A stretch of 64,000 nucleotides of DNA from an uncultured Acidobacteriota bacterium (GCA_937870635.1 CALMZP010000091.1:17654-81653), one strand, 5' to 3'. Positions 19,132-28,011 are shown, counted from the first letter of the stretch. The notes: generated by a model not told the origin, from the sequence alone. Numbers and translations are program-made.

Positions 19132-19875
19132 TCAGTTCGCCGGCGTGAGCGTCGCTTCGATGGACTGGTAGTACAGCGTCGTCTTTCCTTCGAACGCCGA
19201 GTCCGTGCCGACTACCAGCCACAGCTCGCCGAACTCGTTCGACGTCACCACCTCCGGATGCGTGTGCTGCCAGCCGAGGGTGCGGAAGGGAGCGGTCTCG
19301 CTGCAGTTCGAGGAGCCGTTGCCAATGGTGCCGGCCACGCTCGCCGCGGCGCCGCTCTGCGACTGCTGGCCTTTGTCGAAGTTGACCTGGTAAAGATCCG
19401 AGGAGAGTTCCACGCGCGGAGCCGTCGGCGTTGCGCCGGCCTTCAGATAGACACTGTCTCCAGGCGACCCGCCGATGCCAACGCAACCGCTCCCCGCGCT
19501 CGACGCGGCCGTGATGTTGAACCGTACCCGATACCGCTGATTCGGCAGGATCCCGTCCGCCGCCGTCAGCTTCTTCGACAGAAACATGAAGAGGTCATCC
19601 GAGCGGTTGTGCCCCGTGATCCAGAATCCGGTTCCCGCGACGCCGAGCTCCGGCGGCAACGGACGCATCCCGGAATCGAGCTCCATCACCGGGGCGCTGA
19701 CAGGGGAGTAATCCGCGAACGCCGCGGTCCAGCCGAGGGCTCCGTTGCGGAAGTCGTCGCTGACGACCACTGCCGAGGTTGATTTCCGTGCCACGGCGCG
19801 GCGCCGTGACTGCGCTTCCAGACCCGAGGAAACGGTGCTGATGATGAGGAGAAAGACTGTCAGAAAGACTCTCAT
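19132..19875 (-). CDS. Secreted hypothetical protein
   Basis: 247 residues. ATG 19873-19875 starts a clear signal peptide (MRVFLTVFLLIISTVSSGLEAQ); ATG 19894-19896 would add seven residues. The mature part is beta-rich (DDFRNGALGWTAAFADYSP, LPPELGVAGTGFWITGHNRSDDLFMFLSKKL, FGELWLVVGTDSAFEGKTTLYYQSI), consistent with a jelly-roll or carbohydrate-binding-like domain. No family is confidently recognised. The long frame that continues upstream overlaps the deaminase gene and is spurious. Divergent from the next gene. Confidence 0.75.
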   Translation of the reverse strand: MRVFLTVFLLIISTVSSGLEAQSRRRAVARKSTSAVVVSDDFRNGALGWTAAFADYSPVSAPVMELDSGMRPLPPELGVAGTGFWITGHNRSDDLFMFLSKKLTAADGILPNQRYRVRFNITAASSAGSGCVGIGGSPGDSVYLKAGATPTAPRVELSSDLYQVNFDKGQQSQSGAAASVAGTIGNGSSNCSETAPFRTLGWQHTHPEVVTSNEFGELWLVVGTDSAFEGKTTLYYQSIEATLTPAN

Positions 19876-19905
19876 GACAGCAATCGAAGATAGCATGCAC
19901 CCAGC

Positions 19906-21552
19906 ATGGAAGCGCCCCTGACACAACGCCTCACGAAATTGTTCACACAGCTCATCAGCGAGACCAACGGCCTCGCTCTCGAAGACACGCTCGTGCTCGC
20001 CGAGCAGTCGCCCCAACTCGATGACGAGCCCGACCTCCTCGCCTCCGTCCGCGACTTTCACTCCCGCCTGGGCCGCTTCCGCCTTGGCGCCGCGCCGATC
20101 GGCGAGCTTCTCGAGCATCCCGTCTCCGGCGCGCTCGCGCAGATCTTCCTGCGCTTCCCGATCCCGTTCCGCGAGGAGCACATCCATCTCACCGGCTCGC
20201 TCGCCGCCGACTTCGTCTATCCGCGTCTCGTCCCGCTGGTGGAAGGACCCGAGGGGAAGCTGTACGAGGCGAGGATCAAGGCGGTGTATGGAGAGAAGAG
20301 CCTCCCCATCCGCAGCGCCGCCGACGTCGACCGCCTCCTCCGCCTCGGCGACGAAGAGCGGTTCGACCGCTATCTGAAGATCCTCTATCTGCCGAAGCTC
20401 GTGCTCACCACACGCGAGGCGCATCGCGACGCCGCGTACCACATGGCGAAGCGGCTGTATCACACGGGGAACGTCGGCTCGATCCGCCTCAAGTTCACGC
20501 TCTTTCGCGAGACGACCGATCCCACCGAACAGATCCCGGGGCTCTCGCACCTGACGCCCGAGGATGTGGTGCTGGGGTTGTATGAAGGGTTCCGGGCGTT
20601 TCAGCAGGAGCTGCCGGTCTTTCAATTCATCCTCTCGCCGAGCTTCCGCAAAGAGGCGGGTTTCTTCGACGCGAAGCGTTACGCGTCGAAACGGGAGAGT
20701 TTCGACGATCAGGCCCGCCAGATCGTGGAGATCCTGAAGAGGCATCCGGAGCTGCAGAGCGTCGTCACGGAGATTGACACGGTCGGCGACGAGCGAGGCT
20801 TCTATCGCAAGGCGCATTTCCAGGAGATGCGCGTCGGCATCCGCAAGCTGCAGGCGTACGGTTTTCGCACACGAAGCCATCACGGCGAAACGTGGCACAC
20901 GCTGCGGCAGGGGATCCAGGCCGTCGACAACGCGATGAACATCTGGCACGTCGAGGCCATCGAGCACGGCCTGAGCATGGGCATCAATCCCAATCTCTAC
21001 TTTCACAGCCTTCTGCAGCGCGTGTTGCGCGCGAACCGCGCGCTCGAGCCGATGCGGCCCGGATCGCGCGAGCACTCCGAGATCATGGACATGGACTGGA
21101 GCGGGCGGGAGGAGATCCGCCAGAAGCTGCTGGCCGGGCAGCCGCTCACGGAGAAAGAGACGATTCGTGCGACGAAGACGAAGTTTCACCACGCGAGCGA
21201 AGTCGAGCACTACCAGCACGACGTGCTGAACCGGATGATCGACAAGCGCCTGACTCTGGTCTCACTCCCGTCGTCGAACACGAAGCTGACCGGGACGCTC
21301 AACGACTACAGCGACCACCCTTTCTCCTGGTGGGAAAAGAAAGGTCTCCGCCTCGGCGTCGGGACGGACAACGACATCACGCTCAGCAGCAGCTTCGTGC
21401 GCGAGATGCTGATCCTGCTCTACACCGATCCGCTGGAGCTGAAGATCACGAAGCTCCTGATCGTGACGACGGGGGAGTCGAGACGGTCGTACATCTCGCA
21501 CATGCTGTGGCAGATGCGGAAGGAGAGCGAGGGCGGGCGGACAGAATCTTGA
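19906..21552 (+). CDS. Adenosine deaminase-like metal-dependent hydrolase, extended
   Basis: 548 residues. It shows the ordered metal and catalytic signatures of the ADA/AMP deaminase branch: EEHIHLTGSL (HxH), RSHHGETW (zinc His and catalytic Glu of the HAGE-type motif), VEAIEHGLSMG (the His of the GHG-type loop), LPSSNTKLTG, and VGTDNDITLSSS (catalytic Asp). It is ~200 residues longer than typical ADA (~340), with an N-terminal extension and insertions around 130-330. The substrate may therefore be something other than adenosine, such as a modified nucleoside or AMP-like compound. The stop abuts a heptamer repeat. Confidence 0.8.
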   Translation: MEAPLTQRLTKLFTQLISETNGLALEDTLVLAEQSPQLDDEPDLLASVRDFHSRLGRFRLGAAPIGELLEHPVSGALAQIFLRFPIPFREEHIHLTGSLAADFVYPRLVPLVEGPEGKLYEARIKAVYGEKSLPIRSAADVDRLLRLGDEERFDRYLKILYLPKLVLTTREAHRDAAYHMAKRLYHTGNVGSIRLKFTLFRETTDPTEQIPGLSHLTPEDVVLGLYEGFRAFQQELPVFQFILSPSFRKEAGFFDAKRYASKRESFDDQARQIVEILKRHPELQSVVTEIDTVGDERGFYRKAHFQEMRVGIRKLQAYGFRTRSHHGETWHTLRQGIQAVDNAMNIWHVEAIEHGLSMGINPNLYFHSLLQRVLRANRALEPMRPGSREHSEIMDMDWSGREEIRQKLLAGQPLTEKETIRATKTKFHHASEVEHYQHDVLNRMIDKRLTLVSLPSSNTKLTGTLNDYSDHPFSWWEKKGLRLGVGTDNDITLSSSFVREMLILLYTDPLELKITKLLIVTTGESRRSYISHMLWQMRKESEGGRTES

Positions 21553-21603
21553 GGATTTTGGATTTTGGATTTGAACCAGTGCAAAAGCCCGAATCCAAAA
21601 TCC
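21553..21603. repeat. Heptamer inverted repeat H5 (GGATTTT type)
   Basis: Tandem GGATTTT units at 21553-21572 face CCAAAATCC units near 21593-21602. It begins at the nucleotide after the deaminase stop codon. The rest of the 125-nt gap holds GTGACATTCGTCAC and no gene. Confidence 0.8.
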
Positions 21604-21678
21604 GCGTGACATTCGTCACGCGGCGATGTTCTTCGTACTCCAGCAGGAGCGCCGTAGAGCGCGTAAAAGAGATTCACT

Positions 21679-22146
21679 ATGAGCAAAACCAACGTCAGGA
21701 ATCCTCCACGCCCCGCGATGATGTATCTCGCGGGCGGCTCGGCCGGCGTGCTGGTCGGCCTCCTCATCCTCTGGATCGTCCTTCCCCTCGGCGCCGCGTC
21801 GTCGTCCTCGACGCCCACGTCATTCGGGACGATCGAAGTCTCCGACCTGAAGTCGATGGTCGAGAAGAACGAGGTCACCATCATCGACGTGCGTAACATC
21901 GAGCCCTATCTCGCCGCCCACATTCCGGGCGCGCTGCAGATCCCGGTATCGATGATCGAGGGAGAGATCGCCCATCTTCCGAAAGGGAAGAAGATCGTGA
22001 CGTACTGCACATGCCCCGCGGAAGAGTCCAGCGGCCAGGCGGCGATGATCCTCGCGCACGGCGGGATCACCGATGTCGTGGCGCTCGAGGGCGGCTTCGA
22101 CGCGTGGGTGGCGGCAGGATTGCCGACGGCCGCGGGAAGGCCGTGA
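21679..22146 (+). CDS. Membrane-anchored rhodanese-like protein
   Basis: 155 residues. One N-terminal transmembrane helix (MMYLAGGSAGVLVGLLILWIVLPLG, about 14-38) anchors a single rhodanese domain (about 50-150: VTIIDVRNIEPYLAAHIPGALQIP, KIVTYCTCPAEESSGQAA, VVALEGGFDAWVAAGLP). The active-site loop starts with Cys in YCTCPAEESS, with a second Cys two residues later. It probably handles persulfide or acts as a thiol sulfur carrier on the outer face of the membrane. Confidence 0.88.
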   Translation: MSKTNVRNPPRPAMMYLAGGSAGVLVGLLILWIVLPLGAASSSSTPTSFGTIEVSDLKSMVEKNEVTIIDVRNIEPYLAAHIPGALQIPVSMIEGEIAHLPKGKKIVTYCTCPAEESSGQAAMILAHGGITDVVALEGGFDAWVAAGLPTAAGRP

Positions 22147-22150
22147 GAGC

Positions 22151-22200
22151 GATTGTGGATTTTGGATTCGTGCGCAATCCAGAATCCAAAATCCAAAATT
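22151..22200. repeat. Heptamer inverted repeat H6 (GGATTTT type)
   Basis: GTGGATTTTGGATTCG faces AATCCAGAATCC and AAAATCCAAAATTC across a short loop, starting 4 nt after the rhodanese stop. Same units as H3, H5, H9 and H11. Confidence 0.8.
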
Positions 22201-22230
22201 CGCTCGTGCTCGCGATAAACTCGCGCCCGC

Positions 22231-22737
22231 ATGTGGACCGCCCGGCGCATTCTCAAAGAGCTCACCGACACCAGTCTTCGGAAGAAGATCCTGACCGCCT
22301 TCTGGCGCTATGGGGAGCCGCACTCGAGGCTGCTCGCGACGCACCAGCTCGCGCAGGCGATGCGTTTCCGCGACGAGACGCTGAAGAAGATGCCCAATGA
22401 GAAAAAGGCCGAGCTGCTGTCGTCGCGGATCGGTTCGCCCGAATTCGATCAGTTCCTCGAGATGGCGCTCATGCAGTATCACACGCACGAGAAGAACGAG
22501 ATGATGGGTACGTTTCTCGACCGGTGGCAGATCCCGCACGAGAACGGATCGATCGAGGCCGACGAGTACAAGCGTCCGACCGCGGACGAAGTTCGGAGCG
22601 CGGTCGGGGAGCTCTCGCAGTTCGACAGGAAAGACGTCGCGGTCTATCTCGCATCCGCCGGCCTACTGATGGATGACGAGTGGCGGGCCGCGGTGTGGCC
22701 GGTGGCCGAAGAGCTCCGGTTGAACGATGAACGATGA
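22231..22737 (+). CDS. Hypothetical protein, soluble and helical
   Basis: 168 residues, highly charged and helical (TDTSLRKKILTAFWRYGEPHSRLLATHQLAQAM, RFRDETLKKMPNEKKAELL, HENGSIEADEYKRPTADEVRSAVGELSQFDRKDVAVYLASAGLLMDDEWR). No signal peptide or motif. I do not recognise the family. The last codons (NDER) and the stop derive from the GAACGAT heptamer repeat that separates it from the convergent pseudouridine synthase gene. Confidence 0.7.
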   Translation: MWTARRILKELTDTSLRKKILTAFWRYGEPHSRLLATHQLAQAMRFRDETLKKMPNEKKAELLSSRIGSPEFDQFLEMALMQYHTHEKNEMMGTFLDRWQIPHENGSIEADEYKRPTADEVRSAVGELSQFDRKDVAVYLASAGLLMDDEWRAAVWPVAEELRLNDER

Positions 22738-22779
22738 TGAACGCGATCATCGTTCATCGATCATCGATCATCGTTCGTT
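22722..22779. repeat. Heptamer inverted repeat H7 (GAACGAT type)
   Basis: GAACGATGAACGATGATGAACG faces CATCGTTCATCGATCATCGATC and CATCGTTCG-type units. The period is 7. It overlaps the 3' ends of both convergent genes and supplies both stop regions. Confidence 0.85.
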
Positions 22780-23546
22780 CCACCGAGGCGCTGTCCCTCA
22801 CTCGCCCCAGATAGCGCCCTCCGCTCGTCCGCGGTCAGCTCGCGGGTCTTGCCGATCGCCAGGGCGCCGATCCGGATCGAGCCGATCGCGACCCTCACGA
22901 GCTTGAGGACCTTCGCGTCGAGCGCCTCCACCATCCGGCGCACCTGACGGTTGCGCCCCTCGGTGATTGTGATTTCGAACACCGACTTTCCGCCGGATTC
23001 GCGGATACGCTCTACGACAGCTGGCCGCGTCGGTCCGTCGCGCAGCTCCAGTCCATGTCGTAAACGGTCGAGATCCGCGTCGGTCAGATGCTTCGATGCT
23101 TTGACGAGGTAGGTCTTCGGAACCTTGAAGTCGGGATTCGTCACCCGCTCGGCAAACGCGGTGTCGTTCGTGAGGATCAGCAGGCCGCTGGTATCGAGGT
23201 CCAGCCGGCCGACGGAAAAGAGGTAGCGGTCGCGGTCAGGGAGAAGGTCGTAAATCGTGGGGCGGCCCTGCGGGTCGTCGTACGTCGTCAGGTAGCCGGT
23301 GGGCTTGTAGAGGAGGAGATAGACAGGTTCCTGTTTCTCGAGTGGCTTCCCGTCGAAGAAGACTTTGTCGCGTTCGAGATCGACCCAGGTATCCGGATCT
23401 TTCACGATGCGCCCATTGACCTTCACCCGGCCCGCCGTCACCCACTTCCGCGCCTCGGTTCTCGAACCGACGCCGGCTTTCGAGAGAACGCGCTCGAGGG
23501 TCTTGAGGGGGCGATTGCCGGCGGGCGGCTTCGAGATCTGTCTCAA
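22761..23546 (-). CDS. Pseudouridine synthase of the RsuA/RluB/RluE/RluF family
   Basis: 261 residues. An S4 RNA-binding domain (ERVLSKAGVGSRTEARKWVTAGRVKVNGRIV, about 18-48) is followed by the synthase domain with YLLLYKPTGYLTT, the catalytic GRLDLDTSGLLILTND (Asp at about 119-121) and EGRNRQVRRMVEAL. It makes pseudouridine in rRNA; domain organisation and length fit RluB (23S) slightly better than RsuA, but the target cannot be told from sequence alone. The start is TTG 23544-23546; no better start is seen upstream in frame. The C-terminal NDDR comes from the heptamer repeat. Confidence 0.9.
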   Translation of the reverse strand: MRQISKPPAGNRPLKTLERVLSKAGVGSRTEARKWVTAGRVKVNGRIVKDPDTWVDLERDKVFFDGKPLEKQEPVYLLLYKPTGYLTTYDDPQGRPTIYDLLPDRDRYLFSVGRLDLDTSGLLILTNDTAFAERVTNPDFKVPKTYLVKASKHLTDADLDRLRHGLELRDGPTRPAVVERIRESGGKSVFEITITEGRNRQVRRMVEALDAKVLKLVRVAIGSIRIGALAIGKTRELTADERRALSGASEGQRLGGTNDDR

Positions 23547-23606
23547 CCGGGTCGAGTATAGAAACCCTTCCCTCTCTGTACAATGAGCGAGGTCCGCACA
23601 CTCAGC

Positions 23607-24260
23607 ATGACAGATGCTCAGACCGACACGGCTGATCCTGTCGACGGAGAGCTGTCACCGCCGGCGGCCGTGCTCCATCCGGGCGTCGTCATCAACGACC
23701 GATGAGACCGGTCTGTCGCGCAAGACTCCGGGTCGCGGCCGCCTGAGCTACGAATATCTGGAAGGCGCGGTGCTCGCTCTGGTCGAGCTCAAACGCTGGG
23801 ATGCTGCAGTGAGGGCCGTCGAACGTTACTGCACGCAATATCCTCACGAATGCCATTCGCATGATCTGTACCTCTACTTCATTCACTGGATGTCCGGCGC
23901 GCGTCCCCAACGAGTGTCCGATGACCGTGGCACCGACCTTTATCGCTACTGGGCCCTCGAGTTCCGGCTGGCAAACGGCGAGGATCCGCACACACTGCTC
24001 CCGCTGGCGCGCGCCGAAGTGAAGCGGAAGGGCAGTGCAGCGGCACTCGTGCGGTCCCCGAGGCCGTCCTTCTCGACATGACGGGCGAACATGAAGCGGC
24101 CCGTACGGGCGCGAGAAACGCGCTGGAACAGACGACGGCCGCACTGATCAGCGACACCGCGGCTCGCGCGCATCGCGAGCTGGTCAGGGAGCGCGCGAGA
24201 AGGATCGCCGAAAGAACGCCCATCCCGACAGGAGCAGCACAAGCGTCGTCAGGGAAATGA
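23607..24260 (+). pseudogene. Decayed TPR-like gene with at least two frameshifts
   Basis: Coding signal moves between frames. ATG 23607 gives MTDAQTDTADPVDGELSPPA up to TGA near 23704. Coding-like sequence then continues in a second frame (RGRLSYEYLEGAVLALVELK, AVRAVERYCTQYPHECHSHDLYLYFIHW, to ~24040). It moves to a third frame (GTRAVPEAVLLDMTGEHEAARTG, ARNALEQTTAALISDTAARAHRELVRERARR) to ~24200, running into the 3' end of the minus-strand membrane gene. The middle resembles a TPR-like helical pair. Either a genuine pseudogene or indel errors in the assembly. Function unknown. Confidence 0.6.
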
Positions 24261-26502
24261 CTGCTCCGGTTACGAACGACCGGGGCCGATACCTGAACGT
24301 CACGGTGTGCTCTCCTCCGGGCACGTGGACAGCCATGAATGCGTGGTTCGCGAACCGGATAGGCTGCGGCTTTCCGTCCACGTGCGCCTGCCAGCCCTTC
24401 CACGCCGTGTTGGTCACGACGAGCCATCCAGCGGATTGCATCGTCGCTGTGAGCTTCAGGTAGCCGCCATTCGCCGAGACGATCGTCACTCGGCCAGGAC
24501 CGTTCCGATGGACGGCGCGCCGGGAGGCACCTGTCTCGATCTGGCTGATCTTCGCGAAATCCGAGGTGGACGCGGCGTGGAGATACCAGTCCGGCGGATC
24601 ATGCGGGGTCTGCTCCACCTGCAACGGGACGAACGCGCGCGGAGTCACGCCGAGGTTCTCCGCGACGCGATATGCGGGAAATGCGGCGCGCTCGATCCAT
24701 TCAGCCGGCAGCACGGCGTTGGGGGGTACCAGGGCAAAGCGCACGTTCAGCAGCGACAGGAACGGTGACCTCAGATCATCCACGCGGTTGAACCACACCG
24801 GCTGACGGCGGCACCACATCGCGTACGTGTCGCCGTAGCGCTCGTGAGTGATCGCCTGAAATCCGCGGACATCCTCGAGTCCGTAGTGAGTCGACAATGC
24901 GGGCGGCAGTATCAGACCCATGGCAACGAAACGAAAGGGTTCGTCGGCGGTCATGAGCTCGAGACCTGGGAAAGGCGGGTAGAACGCCGCCGCCGGAAGC
25001 GTCGGCTGGATTCCCCGCGTTTCCGCGGTGCGCTGGATGAGAAGCAGCCCGACCATGACGCACGCGGCGGCGCGCGGGCTGAGCGCGAGGATCGCCGCGA
25101 TGGAAAGGGCGATGGGGAGGATGGCGCGGGTGGCGCCCGTCGCGACATAGTCTGAAGACAGACCCGTCGGGACGAGTGCCGCCGCGCCGATGAGCATCGC
25201 GGCGATGACCGCGATGCCGGCCATGCGCCGGTTGAGCACCTCCAGGCCGGATGCGGCAAGCATCGAAATCCCCAGCGCAGCGAAGGCGACCATGCGGTCA
25301 TTGACCGCGACGTCCAAACCGGGGACGAGACCGAGCAGCTCGGTCACCCCCGGTGCCGCCGCGCCGGCTGCCAGCCCGAAGATCGTCGCCGCGGCGAAAA
25401 ACCATCGCTCCCGTGAGTGTCCGCGCGCGAGCCCATGAATTGCCGGGGCAAACAACAGCGCGCCCGCGTAGGCGCTGGGAAGCCATCCGTGACGCAACCC
25501 GGGATCGTGAGGACTCTCTTCAACCCCGGAAGAGCCTTCGAGGAAGGGCAGGAAACTGGCGCGCAGGATATGCAGCATCAGCCGCGTCGACGAAGCACGC
25601 TGTTCGTAGCCCGTGCTGCGGTGGGCGTACTCCTCACTCTGCGCGATCGCCTCGACATGCGGAAGAAGAAAGACCGCTGCCAGAAGGAGAGCGGCCAGGC
25701 CGCCGAGAAAGCCGGTGGCCAGCACTTTCGCGAGGCGGGATGGACGAAGCGTGAGGATCAGAAAAACGACGTAAACAACGCCGAAGAGCACTACATGCAG
25801 CAGGGTTTCCGGATGTCCGCTCAATGTGAGCAGCAGCAGAGCCGCGGCGAGGGTCAGTCCTGACCGCGGGCCCGGTTCCGTCACCGCGCGGCGGGCGCCG
25901 AGGAGGACGAGGGGAGCGACGCTGATCGCGTTCGCGAGAGCTGTCCCGGCAAAGAAGACGACATGAGCCGACGCCATCCAGGCCACGGCGGCGAAGAGGG
26001 CCGCGGGTTCTGAGTCGACGATTTCCCTCGCCAGGAGAAACGCCGAGATGGCGGCGAACAGATACATCATGGACGCCGCGAATCCGAAGAAGGAAGGCAG
26101 TGGTACGAGCAATCCGGCGACGGTGATCGGGTGGTACGGCGCCACCTGCGCGGCGCCGGCCAGCGGGGTCCCGCCCAGTTCGTACGGGTTCCAGAGCGGC
26201 CATTCCCCGCGCGCGAGGGAACGGCGCAAAGCGTCGTGCCACGGAAAGAACTCGGTATAGACATCGGAGATCGACGGGTTCGAGACTGCTCCCACGCCCG
26301 CGTCAGCGGCGACTGACGCGAGCGGTTCCGACGTGTAAGCGAGATCGAGCGGACCATAGACGCTGGAGGTGAGAAGGGTCCGGGTCGTGAGCACGAGGGG
26401 CAGGAGCAGAAGGGCCAGCGCAAACGGAAACGAGATTTCCCGCACGCGGCGCGCGATCGCCAGCGTGGCGACGGAACAGACCAGGTAGATGAGAGCTGGC
26501 AT
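24184..26502 (-). CDS. YfhO-family large membrane protein (putative glycosyltransferase-like)
   Basis: 772 residues with about 12-13 hydrophobic segments and a C-terminal periplasmic domain ending in a last transmembrane helix (AVISLTTLVLLLSGWAFF). Diagnostic features are the N-terminal loop DVYTEFFPWHDALRRSLARGEWPLWNPYELGGTPL, and the C-terminal AGWLVVTNTAWKGWQAHVDGKPQPIRF with VPGGEHTVTFRYRP, typical of YfhO proteins. Family members are implicated in lipid-linked or teichoic-acid glycosylation, with GT-C-like topology. Substrate unknown here. Divergent from the next gene with only 34 nt between starts. Confidence 0.87.
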   Translation of the reverse strand: MPALIYLVCSVATLAIARRVREISFPFALALLLLPLVLTTRTLLTSSVYGPLDLAYTSEPLASVAADAGVGAVSNPSISDVYTEFFPWHDALRRSLARGEWPLWNPYELGGTPLAGAAQVAPYHPITVAGLLVPLPSFFGFAASMMYLFAAISAFLLAREIVDSEPAALFAAVAWMASAHVVFFAGTALANAISVAPLVLLGARRAVTEPGPRSGLTLAAALLLLTLSGHPETLLHVVLFGVVYVVFLILTLRPSRLAKVLATGFLGGLAALLLAAVFLLPHVEAIAQSEEYAHRSTGYEQRASSTRLMLHILRASFLPFLEGSSGVEESPHDPGLRHGWLPSAYAGALLFAPAIHGLARGHSRERWFFAAATIFGLAAGAAAPGVTELLGLVPGLDVAVNDRMVAFAALGISMLAASGLEVLNRRMAGIAVIAAMLIGAAALVPTGLSSDYVATGATRAILPIALSIAAILALSPRAAACVMVGLLLIQRTAETRGIQPTLPAAAFYPPFPGLELMTADEPFRFVAMGLILPPALSTHYGLEDVRGFQAITHERYGDTYAMWCRRQPVWFNRVDDLRSPFLSLLNVRFALVPPNAVLPAEWIERAAFPAYRVAENLGVTPRAFVPLQVEQTPHDPPDWYLHAASTSDFAKISQIETGASRRAVHRNGPGRVTIVSANGGYLKLTATMQSAGWLVVTNTAWKGWQAHVDGKPQPIRFANHAFMAVHVPGGEHTVTFRYRPRSFVTGAVISLTTLVLLLSGWAFFRRSFSRAP

Positions 26503-26536
26503 CGATCAGGCGGCCGTGCATTGTACGCTTGGCTCA

Positions 26537-27370
26537 ATGAGGAATCTGCTGCTGATCTGTTCGTTGGTGCTGGCTGTGCGGGCATTGGGGAATTACCCCG
26601 GGAAAGACTTGTGGCTCCCCGTTGCCGGACACGCGGCCGGTTCGGATGGGCGCATCCATGCAACGACGGTGTTCATCACGAACACGAGCGATCACGCTGC
26701 GGACGTTCGCATGTCGCTTCACGCGTCTGGTGAAGTTGGAAAGGAGCCGCGTGCCGTCTCGGTGCGCATCGCGCCCGGCGCGACCCATGTTCACGATCTC
26801 GCGGACAGGCTGGCAACAGCGCAACGACCCATCGGTTCACTCCGCATCAGCGCGTCGGAGCCAGTCGTGGCGGATGCGTGGCTGTACAACCAATCGGCCA
26901 TGCAACCCGGTTCGACCGCCTCGGTCCTCGCCGCGATTCCCTCGGAATTTGCGATCGGCTCCGGCGAATCAGCGGTGACGCATGCATCGACGAACGAGGC
27001 GCGATTCAAGCTCTATGTTGCGGAGACCCGTGGGTTCCCATTGTATTTCTCGGTGACGGCATACGATGCGAGTGGCCGGCGGACGTCGGCCCGCCGCCTG
27101 TTCGTCGATCGCCACGACCAGCGTTCGTGGGAGCTTCCGGGTCAATTCGTAGCGCTTCAAGTCGCCGGCGTGAACGGCAGCGGAACAATCGTCTTCGCCG
27201 GGGCCCGGATCGACAACGCCACGCAGGACACGAGCTTCTTCCCGATGACGCTGCCAGTCAGAGCGAGGCACCGCATCGGTGCGATCGAGTGGACCGCCTA
27301 TGCTCTCGCCGCTGCCGCACTGCTGTTCGCGGCCCTCAGGACCGGGGCAGAGGCGCCGAATCGCCCGTAA
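26537..27370 (+). CDS. Secreted, C-terminally anchored hypothetical protein
   Basis: 277 residues from ATG 26537, which starts the signal peptide MRNLLLICSLVLAVRALG. The mature part opens NYPGKDLWLPVAGHAAGSDGRIHATTVFITNTSDHAADVRMSL. This is the immunoglobulin-like 'external scaffolding' type domain common in secreted Acidobacteria proteins; a related segment seems present in the gene at 0.2-1.4 kb. Near the end a transmembrane helix (AIEWTAYALAAAALLFAALRTG) precedes a short tail. Function unknown. Its 3' end overlaps the remnant NADH dehydrogenase gene. Confidence 0.75.
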   Translation: MRNLLLICSLVLAVRALGNYPGKDLWLPVAGHAAGSDGRIHATTVFITNTSDHAADVRMSLHASGEVGKEPRAVSVRIAPGATHVHDLADRLATAQRPIGSLRISASEPVVADAWLYNQSAMQPGSTASVLAAIPSEFAIGSGESAVTHASTNEARFKLYVAETRGFPLYFSVTAYDASGRRTSARRLFVDRHDQRSWELPGQFVALQVAGVNGSGTIVFAGARIDNATQDTSFFPMTLPVRARHRIGAIEWTAYALAAAALLFAALRTGAEAPNRP

Positions 27371-27565
27371 TCAATCTCGCGCCGCGCTGGTAGGTCGCGT
27401 ACGCCCACGCCCACCGCGTGATCACGAGGAACCGGTTGCGGAATCCGATCAGGAAGAAGATGTGGATCGCCAGCCACGCGATGACTTGCTTCGCCGAACG
27501 TTCCTCAGGCCGCGCGCGGCGTAGAGGCCGCCGAATCCGCCGCCAATGATGACGACGTGCTTCAC
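27336..27565 (-). pseudogene. ndh: Type II NADH dehydrogenase remnant with large internal deletion
   Basis: GTG 27563-27565 starts MKHVVIIGGGFGGLYAARGL, the FAD-binding GxGxxG N-terminus of NDH-2/FAD oxidoreductases. After ~20 codons the similarity jumps, in a different frame, to AKQVIAWLAIHIFFLIGFRNRFLVITRWAWAYATYQRGARLITG, the classic C-terminal membrane-associated segment of NDH-2. About 1.1 kb of the middle is missing relative to a normal ~420-residue enzyme. The product cannot be functional. Its GTGA overlap with the upstream gene shows it was once translationally coupled to it. A deletion in the assembly is the alternative. Confidence 0.85.
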
Positions 27566-27993
27566 TGTTTCTTCTTCTGAGTGCCGGCGGTCGGCGCAGA
27601 GCCGATCTTCGCGGCGGAGGGATGGCCGCTCCACGTTCCCCACGAGAAACATCGGACACACGTGAACGTGTAGTCAGCGTAACCGGTGTTGGGATTCTCT
27701 TTCGTATCCACTTCCATCTTCGACTGGCAGCGGTAACAGAGGATCTGGTCGCCGCGCTGAAGATTCTCCACGAGCCCTTCCACCTGCTGGTCGAAGAACT
27801 CCATCTGCTTCGGCCTCTGCGGAATCTGGATCGTCTCTTTTCCTCGGGGGCAGGTGAGGAAGAGGTGATCGGCGAACGTCGTCTGGACGAAGCTGCCCGT
27901 CATGGTCACGCCACGGTGTTTCGGGCACTCGATCGCTTCACCCGCCCAGTACTTCCGCGCAAGCTCCCGGAACTCGTCCACTTCGGTCGGCAT
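27562..27993 (-). CDS. Hypothetical protein with zinc-ribbon cysteines
   Basis: 143 residues, soluble. Cysteines occur as ECPKH (CxxH type), a single TCPRG, QILCYRCQSKM and FTCVRCFSW, consistent with one or two zinc knuckles. The N-terminal MPTEVDEFRELARKYWAGEAIECPKHRGVTMTGSF and the Lys-rich C-terminus carry no other motif. Family not recognised. It overlaps the ndh remnant downstream (GTGA), so it may once have worked with NDH-2. A heptamer repeat lies upstream of its start. Confidence 0.7.
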   Translation of the reverse strand: MPTEVDEFRELARKYWAGEAIECPKHRGVTMTGSFVQTTFADHLFLTCPRGKETIQIPQRPKQMEFFDQQVEGLVENLQRGDQILCYRCQSKMEVDTKENPNTGYADYTFTCVRCFSWGTWSGHPSAAKIGSAPTAGTQKKKQ

Positions 27994-28011
27994 ACGGCGC
28001 GATGATAGCTC

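Noticed and set aside
19132..21219. 695-codon minus-strand frame
   Set aside because: Only the part from 19875 down is real; upstream it is antisense to the deaminase gene.
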